Below are positions 59,325 through 64,000 of a stretch of DNA of 64,000 nt, in pieces; position 1 is the first letter of the stretch; every line of letters starts with the position of its first letter. The stretch covers positions 124,001-188,000 of the forward strand of contig NZ_FOCB01000010.1 in the NCBI RefSeq assembly GCF_900109995.1, read 5' to 3'. This DNA is from Pseudomonas sp. ok272 (lineage in GTDB: Bacteria; Pseudomonadota; Gammaproteobacteria; Pseudomonadales; Pseudomonadaceae). The notes beneath the pieces are model-generated. The model was not told the DNA's origin and ran no database searches. It saw nothing but the letters and a program-made list of their open reading frames with translations. Position numbers and translations under genes: made by a program.

Positions 59325-60860
59325 ATGCCCACGTCCATCCCGACACCCCCACTTGCCGAAATCTATGACATTGCCGTGATCGGCGGTGGCATCAATGGCG
59401 TCGGGATTGCAGCAGATGCCGCTGGCCGCGGTCTTTCGGTGTTTCTTTGCGAAAAGGATGACCTGGCCAGCCACACCTCATCCGCCAGCAGCAAACTGAT
59501 TCACGGTGGCCTGCGCTACCTCGAACACTATGAGTTCCGCCTGGTGCGTGAGGCCCTGGCCGAGCGTGAAGTGCTGCTGACCAAGGCCCCGCACATCGTC
59601 AAGCAAATGCGCTTTGTCCTGCCGCACCGCCCCCACCTGCGCCCAGCGTGGATGATCCGCGCCGGGCTGTTCCTGTATGACCACCTGGGCAAGCGCGAAA
59701 AGCTGGCCGGCTCCAGAAGCCTGAAGTTCGGCGCCGACAGCGCCTTGAAAAGCGAGATCACCAAGGGCTTCGAATACTCCGACTGCTGGGTCGACGATGC
59801 CCGCCTGGTGGTACTCAACGCCATGGCCGCGCGGGAAAAGGGCGCCCACGTCCACACCCAGACCCGTTGCATCAGCGCCCACCGCAGCAAAGGCCTGTGG
59901 CACCTGAACCTTGAACGCACCGATGGCAGCCTGTTCTCCATCAGCGCCAAGGCCCTGGTGAATGCCGCCGGCCCGTGGGTAGCCACGTTCATTCGTGACG
60001 ACCTGAAGATGCAATCGCCCTACGGCATCCGCCTGATCCAGGGCAGCCACCTGATCGTGCCCAAGCTGTACGAAGGCGACCATGCGCACATCCTGCAGAA
60101 CGAAGACCAGCGCATTGTGTTCACCATCCCATACCTCAATCACTTCACCCTGATTGGCACCACGGACCGCGAGTACACCGGCGACCCGGCCAAGGTCGCG
60201 ATCACCGAAGGTGAGACCGACTACCTGATCAACGTGGTCAATGCGCACTTCAAAAAGCAGATCAGCCGCGACGACATCCTGCACACCTACTCTGGCGTTC
60301 GTCCGCTGTGCAATGACGAATCCGACAACCCGTCGGCCGTCACCCGCGACTACACCCTGGCGCTGTCCGGCACCCGGGAAGAAGCCCCCCTGCTGTCGGT
60401 GTTCGGCGGCAAGCTGACCACCTACCGCAAGCTGGCCGAGTCGGCCATGGCGCAGTTGGCCCCGTTCTTCACCCAAATGCGGCCAAGCTGGACGGCCGCC
60501 GCGCCGTTGCCCGGCGGCGAACAGATGACCACGCCAGAGGCCTTGAGCGCGAAGATTCGCGACGCCTTCGACTGGGTGCCAACGGAAATTGCCCGACGCT
60601 GGGCCACCACCTACGGCAGCCGTACCTGGCGCATGCTCGACGGCGTGCAGAACCTGGGCGACTTGGGCGTACACCTGGGCGGCGGCCTCTATAGCCGTGA
60701 AGTCGATTACTTGTGCCGCGAGGAATGGGCCACCACCGCCCACGATATCCTGTGGCGGCGCAGCAAACTGGGCCTGTTCACCACGGCGGATGAGCACGCC
60801 AAGGTGCAGCAGTACCTGGACACGGCCGCCGCCAATCGCGGCAAGATCGAAGCGGCCTGA
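59325..60860 (+). CDS. glpD: Aerobic glycerol-3-phosphate dehydrogenase
   Basis: Start ATG 59325 (GAGG seven bases upstream) gives 511 aa. The FAD-binding GGGINGVGIAADAAGRGLSV is at about residues 22-41, and SSASSKLIHGGLRYLEHYEFRLVREAL is highly conserved in GlpD. At the inner membrane it oxidises G3P to dihydroxyacetone phosphate and passes electrons to quinone. A terminator follows at 60881. Confidence 0.97.
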   Translation: MPTSIPTPPLAEIYDIAVIGGGINGVGIAADAAGRGLSVFLCEKDDLASHTSSASSKLIHGGLRYLEHYEFRLVREALAEREVLLTKAPHIVKQMRFVLPHRPHLRPAWMIRAGLFLYDHLGKREKLAGSRSLKFGADSALKSEITKGFEYSDCWVDDARLVVLNAMAAREKGAHVHTQTRCISAHRSKGLWHLNLERTDGSLFSISAKALVNAAGPWVATFIRDDLKMQSPYGIRLIQGSHLIVPKLYEGDHAHILQNEDQRIVFTIPYLNHFTLIGTTDREYTGDPAKVAITEGETDYLINVVNAHFKKQISRDDILHTYSGVRPLCNDESDNPSAVTRDYTLALSGTREEAPLLSVFGGKLTTYRKLAESAMAQLAPFFTQMRPSWTAAAPLPGGEQMTTPEALSAKIRDAFDWVPTEIARRWATTYGSRTWRMLDGVQNLGDLGVHLGGGLYSREVDYLCREEWATTAHDILWRRSKLGLFTTADEHAKVQQYLDTAAANRGKIEAA

Positions 60861-60880
60861 TCGCTGGAACGATCACCACC

Positions 60881-60914
60881 AGCCCCTGAATCGTGAGATC
60901 CAGGGGCTTTTTAC
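60881..60914 (+). terminator. Terminator of glpD
   Basis: AGCCCCTGAATCGTGAGATCCAGGGGCT followed by TTTT, 21 bp past the glpD stop. A lone REP half-unit (GTGTGGGAGCGAGACCGGCTTGG) follows at about 60941-60963. Confidence 0.85.
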
Positions 60915-60985
60915 ATCCCACGCCACCACCGTTTTGTGTGGGTGTGGGAGCGAGACCGGCTTGGACCTGGGCGCCCCACTATTCA

Positions 60986-61031
60986 TTCGGTTTTCCGAAC
61001 GCTTTGCCCGCAACCTATTCGGTTAACCGGA
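60986..61031. promoter_or_regulatory. AauR-type upstream activator sites for aatJQMP
   Basis: TTCGGTTTTCCGAA (60986-60999) is an exact match to TTCGGNNNNCCGAA, the inverted repeat reported for the acidic-amino-acid response regulator AauR of P. putida. A second copy, TTCGGTTAACCGGA (61018-61031), has one changed base. They lie 77-122 bp upstream of the sigma-54 promoter, as suits an enhancer-binding protein. Confidence 0.75.
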
Positions 61032-61107
61032 TCACAGCGTTTAAAAAACACCCTGAAAAATACTTAATAACCTTATAAACCAATAACTTGGTCAATAAAC
61101 ACTGGTC

Positions 61108-61123
61108 TGGCACGACTCATGCT
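61108..61123 (+). promoter_or_regulatory. Sigma-54 (RpoN) promoter of aatJ
   Basis: TGGCACGACTCATGCT has GG and GC exactly ten bases apart in the -24/-12 pattern TGGCACG-N4-TTGC. It lies 117 bp before aatJ. The AauR-type sites upstream complete the arrangement. Confidence 0.75.
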
Positions 61124-61239
61124 CTACACTCTTGGACCAATGCCGGACGCGCCACACTTCAGGAGCCGTCCACGCATTGCGCTGTACAAGAGGGCCGAAG
61201 AACTGGCCCCATAAAAAAAACAATGTCGAGGAAAATTTG

Positions 61240-62154
61240 ATGCGTATCGTTCCCCATATCCTGGGCGCAGCCATTGCTGCCGCTCTGATCAGCACGCCAG
61301 TTTTCGCCGCCGAACTCACCGGCACCCTGAAGAAGATCAAAGAGTCGGGCACCATCACCCTGGGCCACCGCGACAGCTCTATTCCGTTTTCCTACATTGC
61401 GGATGCGTCGGGCAAGCCAGTGGGCTACTCCCACGACATCCAACTGGCCATCGTTGAAGGCATCAAGAAAGACCTCGACATGCCGGACCTCAAGGTCAAG
61501 TACAACCTGGTGACCTCCCAGACCCGTATCCCGCTGGTGCAGAACGGCACCGTGGACGTCGAGTGCGGTTCCACCACCAACAACGTAGAACGTCAGCAGC
61601 AAGTCGACTTCTCGGTGGGCATCTTCGAAATCGGTACCCGCCTGCTGTCCAAGAAGGACTCGACCTACAAGGACTTCGCTGACCTCAAGGGCAAGAACGT
61701 CGTGACCACCGCTGGCACCACGTCCGAGCGCATCCTCAAGGCGATGAACGCTGACAAGCAGATGGGCATGAACGTGATCTCCGCCAAGGACCACGGCGAA
61801 TCCTTCCAGATGCTGGAATCGGGCCGCGCCGTCGCCTTCATGATGGATGACGCACTGCTGGCCGGTGAAATGGCCAAGGCCAGAAAGCCGACCGACTGGG
61901 CCGTGACCGGCACACCACAGTCCTACGAAATCTACGGCTGCATGGTGCGCAAGGGCGACGAGCCGTTCAAGAAAGCCGTGGATGCGGCCATCGTCGCGAC
62001 CTACAAGTCGGGCGAGATCAACAAGATCTACGACAAGTGGTTCCAGGCGCCAATCCCGCCTAAAGGCCTGAACCTGATGTTCCCGATGAGCGACGAGCTC
62101 AAGGCCCTGATCGCCAACCCGACCGACAAAGCGGCTGACGAAAAGAAATCCTGA
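61240..62154 (+). CDS. aatJ: Glutamate/aspartate ABC transporter, periplasmic binding protein
   Basis: Start ATG 61240 gives 304 aa with a signal peptide cleaved after VFAA (about residue 24). The mature protein begins ELTGTLKKIKESGTITLGHRDSSIPFSY, a solute-binding family 3 domain, with VDVECGSTTNNVERQQQVDFSVG as in GltI/AatJ. It captures Glu and Asp (and Gln, Asn) in the periplasm for AatQMP. GAGGA lies about ten bases upstream. Confidence 0.93.
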   Translation: MRIVPHILGAAIAAALISTPVFAAELTGTLKKIKESGTITLGHRDSSIPFSYIADASGKPVGYSHDIQLAIVEGIKKDLDMPDLKVKYNLVTSQTRIPLVQNGTVDVECGSTTNNVERQQQVDFSVGIFEIGTRLLSKKDSTYKDFADLKGKNVVTTAGTTSERILKAMNADKQMGMNVISAKDHGESFQMLESGRAVAFMMDDALLAGEMAKARKPTDWAVTGTPQSYEIYGCMVRKGDEPFKKAVDAAIVATYKSGEINKIYDKWFQAPIPPKGLNLMFPMSDELKALIANPTDKAADEKKS

Positions 62155-62170
62155 TTCCTGACTAACCTTA

Positions 62171-62286
62171 CCTCCTGACAGGGCTAATGCCCTTTCAGGA
62201 GGCTGTCATTCCCTGCTGGTATTTTTTGGAACACTCGAACCGGTGGTTGTCGAGCCGCTCGTGTGTGCCCGACCACTTGGTCGGGC
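62171..62286 (+). promoter_or_regulatory. Two hairpins between aatJ and aatQ
   Basis: CCTCCTGACAGGGC-TAAT-GCCCTTTCAGGAGG (62171-62202, one mismatch) and GCCCGACCACTTGGTCGGGC (62267-62286) lie in the 192-bp gap. Neither has a T run, so they are more likely to protect the aatJ part of the message than to terminate it, giving more binding protein than permease. Confidence 0.6.
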
Positions 62287-62346
62287 GGGAACGGAGTTTC
62301 CCCAGGCGGGCACTTGTACATCGATTGAATCCGAGGGGAGACCCTA

Positions 62347-63093
62347 ATGAATTACAACTGGGACTGGGGCGTGTTCTTCAAGTCTACCGGCGTGGGCAGC
62401 GAGACCTATCTCGACTGGTACCTCTCCGGGCTTGGCTGGACCATTGCCATCGCCATCGTGGCCTGGATCATCGCGCTGCTGCTGGGCTCGATCCTGGGTG
62501 TCATGCGCACCGTGCCGAATCGCATCGTATCGGGGATCGCCACCTGCTACGTCGAACTCTTTCGTAACGTACCCCTGCTGGTGCAGCTATTCATCTGGTA
62601 CTTCCTGGTGCCCGACCTGCTGCCGCAAAACCTGCAGGACTGGTACAAGCAAGACCTGAACCCGACCACCTCGGCCTACCTGAGCGTCGTCGTGTGCCTG
62701 GGCCTGTTCACCGCCGCCCGGGTGTGCGAGCAAGTGCGCACCGGTATCCAGGCGCTGCCCCGTGGCCAGGAAGCCGCCGCCCGCGCCATGGGCTTCAAGC
62801 TGCCGCAGATCTACTGGAACGTGCTGCTGCCCCAGGCCTACCGCATCATCATTCCGCCGCTTACCTCGGAATTCCTCAACGTCTTCAAGAACTCGTCCGT
62901 GGCGTCCTTGATCGGCCTGATGGAGCTGCTCGCGCAGACCAAGCAGACCGCCGAGTTCTCCGCCAACCTGTTCGAAGCCTTCACCCTGGCCACCCTGATC
63001 TACTTCACCCTGAACATGAGCCTGATGCTCCTGATGCGCATGGTGGAGAAGAAAGTCTCCGTCCCGGGCCTGATCTCCGTGGGGGGTAAATAA
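62347..63093 (+). CDS. aatQ: Glutamate/aspartate ABC transporter permease
   Basis: The 248-aa protein has about five membrane helices and the EAA-loop ALPRGQEAAARAMGFKLPQIYWNVLLPQAYRIIIPPLTSEF. It is the GltJ-type subunit. Its stop overlaps the aatM start (TAATG). Cytoplasmic membrane. Confidence 0.93.
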   Translation: MNYNWDWGVFFKSTGVGSETYLDWYLSGLGWTIAIAIVAWIIALLLGSILGVMRTVPNRIVSGIATCYVELFRNVPLLVQLFIWYFLVPDLLPQNLQDWYKQDLNPTTSAYLSVVVCLGLFTAARVCEQVRTGIQALPRGQEAAARAMGFKLPQIYWNVLLPQAYRIIIPPLTSEFLNVFKNSSVASLIGLMELLAQTKQTAEFSANLFEAFTLATLIYFTLNMSLMLLMRMVEKKVSVPGLISVGGK

Positions 63094-63764
63094 TGGACTT
63101 CGATTTCAGTGGCATCGTCCCGGCCATTCCCGGTTTGTGGAACGGCATGGTGACCACCCTCCAACTGATGGTCCTGGGCGTCGTCGGCGGGATCATCATC
63201 GGTACGATCCTGGCGTTGATGCGCTTGTCCCACAGCAAGCTGCTGTCGAACATCGCGGGCGCCTACGTCAACTACTTCCGCTCGATCCCGCTGCTGCTGG
63301 TGATCACCTGGTTCTACCTGGCGGTGCCGTTCGTGCTGCGCTGGATCACCGGCGAAGACACCCCCATCGGCGCGTTCGCCTCCTGCATCGTGGCCTTCAT
63401 GATGTTTGAAGCGGCGTACTTCTGCGAAATCGTGCGCGCCGGTGTGCAGTCGATTCCCAAGGGGCAGATGGCCGCTGCACAGGCCATGGGCATGACCTAC
63501 GGGCAAACCATGCGCCTGATCATCCTGCCGCAAGCGTTCCGCAAGATGACCCCGCTGCTGTTGCAACAGAGCATCATCCTGTTCCAGGACACCTCCCTGG
63601 TCTACACCGTGGGCCTGGTGGATTTCCTCAACGCTTCGCGCGCCAGTGGCGACATCATTGGTCGCTCCAATGAGTTCCTGATCTTCGCAGGGCTCGTGTA
63701 CTTCATCATCAGCTTTGCCGCCTCGCTGCTGGTCAAGCGTCTGCAAAAAAGGTTCGCCGTATGA
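63093..63764 (+). CDS. aatM: Glutamate/aspartate ABC transporter permease
   Basis: The 223-aa protein is the GltK-type partner with five helices and the EAA loop SIPKGQMAAAQAMGMTYGQTMRLIILPQAFRKMTPLL. It pairs with AatQ. Its stop overlaps the aatP start (ATGA). Confidence 0.93.
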   Translation: MDFDFSGIVPAIPGLWNGMVTTLQLMVLGVVGGIIIGTILALMRLSHSKLLSNIAGAYVNYFRSIPLLLVITWFYLAVPFVLRWITGEDTPIGAFASCIVAFMMFEAAYFCEIVRAGVQSIPKGQMAAAQAMGMTYGQTMRLIILPQAFRKMTPLLLQQSIILFQDTSLVYTVGLVDFLNASRASGDIIGRSNEFLIFAGLVYFIISFAASLLVKRLQKRFAV

Positions 63765-64000
63765 TCTCTATCAAGAACATCAGCAAGTGGTATGGGGACT
63801 TCCAGGTACTGACCGATTGCAGCGCCGAGGTCAAGAAAGGCGAAGTGATCGTGGTCTGCGGGCCTTCCGGCTCCGGCAAGTCGACACTGATCAAGTGCGT
63901 CAACGCCCTGGAACCGTTCCAGAAGGGTGACGTCGTGGTCGACGGCACCTCCATCGCCGACCCGAAGACTAACCTGCCGAAACTGCGCTCGCGCGTTGGC
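63761..64000 (+). CDS. aatP: Glutamate/aspartate ABC transporter ATPase, N-terminal part (cut by window end)
   Basis: The frame opens MISIKNISKWYGDFQVLTDC and has Walker A GPSGSGKSTLIKCVN and EPFQKGDVVVDG, then runs off the window at residue 80. It is the ATPase of the AatJQMP system, in the GltL subfamily. Confidence 0.92.
   Translation, partial: MISIKNISKWYGDFQVLTDCSAEVKKGEVIVVCGPSGSGKSTLIKCVNALEPFQKGDVVVDGTSIADPKTNLPKLRSRVG

Noticed and set aside
59478..60797. 439-codon frame antisense to glpD
   Set aside because: Same reasoning: opposite a certain gene, Gly/Gln/Val-rich, no start signals.

Overview
The window is a gene-dense, GC-rich stretch of chromosome from a Pseudomonas, most likely of the P. 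fluorescens group. The reasons are gene orders known from Pseudomonas (argP-argO-sodB-bifA-icmP, colRS with the methyltransferase/wapQ operon, argG-motY-pyrC-rnt-prx-bfd-bfr-grxD, glpFKRD, aatJQMP), Pseudomonas-type ArgR, AauR, ColR and Fur sites, and many REP hairpins of the GTGGGAGCGGGCTTGCTCGCGA type. Nothing indicates a prophage, plasmid, insertion sequence, CRISPR array or rRNA/tRNA gene. All identifications come from reading the sequence and recalling family features; no database search was run.

Layout. 1-7.4 kb: the end of a LysR gene, a small membrane protein, an AraC regulator divergent from a DHA2 drug exporter, a periplasmic Cache protein, a coiled-coil membrane protein and an NAD-dependent epimerase. 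6.5-13.1 kb: argP, an ACT-domain gene, the argO/lysE exporter, sodB, the c-di-GMP phosphodiesterase bifA, and the imelysin icmP behind a Fur box. 13.2-17.5 kb: a 1431-residue dermonecrotic-toxin-like gene lies between icmP and the di-haem protein / imelysin / DUF1513 genes (17.7-21.3 kb) that follow icmP directly in P. aeruginosa. 21.7-25.4 kb: the ColRS envelope-stress system and its methyltransferase/wapQ/small-protein operon. 25.6-33.5 kb: an LtaS-like sulfatase-fold enzyme, groESL, fxsA, a HugZ-like haem protein, an SDR and the Fe-S carrier ATPase Mrp.

33.7-40.3 kb: metG, then an unusual Rnf-like operon (A-B-D-G-E) ending in nth. It has no rnfC. RnfB lacks its membrane anchor and carries an RnfC-tail-like extension, and three of the four cysteines expected to hold the intramembrane [2Fe-2S] cluster of RnfA/RnfE are replaced. 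This is the strongest candidate for an undescribed or redesigned system. 40.4-42.8 kb: a 59-residue PA3496-like gene, an orphan EvgA/BvgA-type regulator, and a G-poor, AT-rich island carrying an unrecognised two-helix membrane protein. 42.8-54 kb: argG and argF, both with ArgR-type boxes, together with motY, pyrC, rnt, a peroxiredoxin, bfd, bfr, grxD, a molybdoenzyme, and an orphan FbpC-like ATPase coupled to argF. 54-64 kb: a PhzF protein, a YbaK deacylase, the glycerol regulon glpF-glpK-glpR-glpD with GlpR operators, and the sigma-54/AauR-controlled acidic amino acid transporter aatJQM, with aatP cut by the window end.

Physiological themes are envelope maintenance (ColRS, wapQ, FxsA, LtaS-like enzyme), iron and redox (Fur sites, imelysins, bfd/bfr, Rnf-like complex, Mrp, sodB), arginine and acidic amino acid metabolism, and glycerol use.
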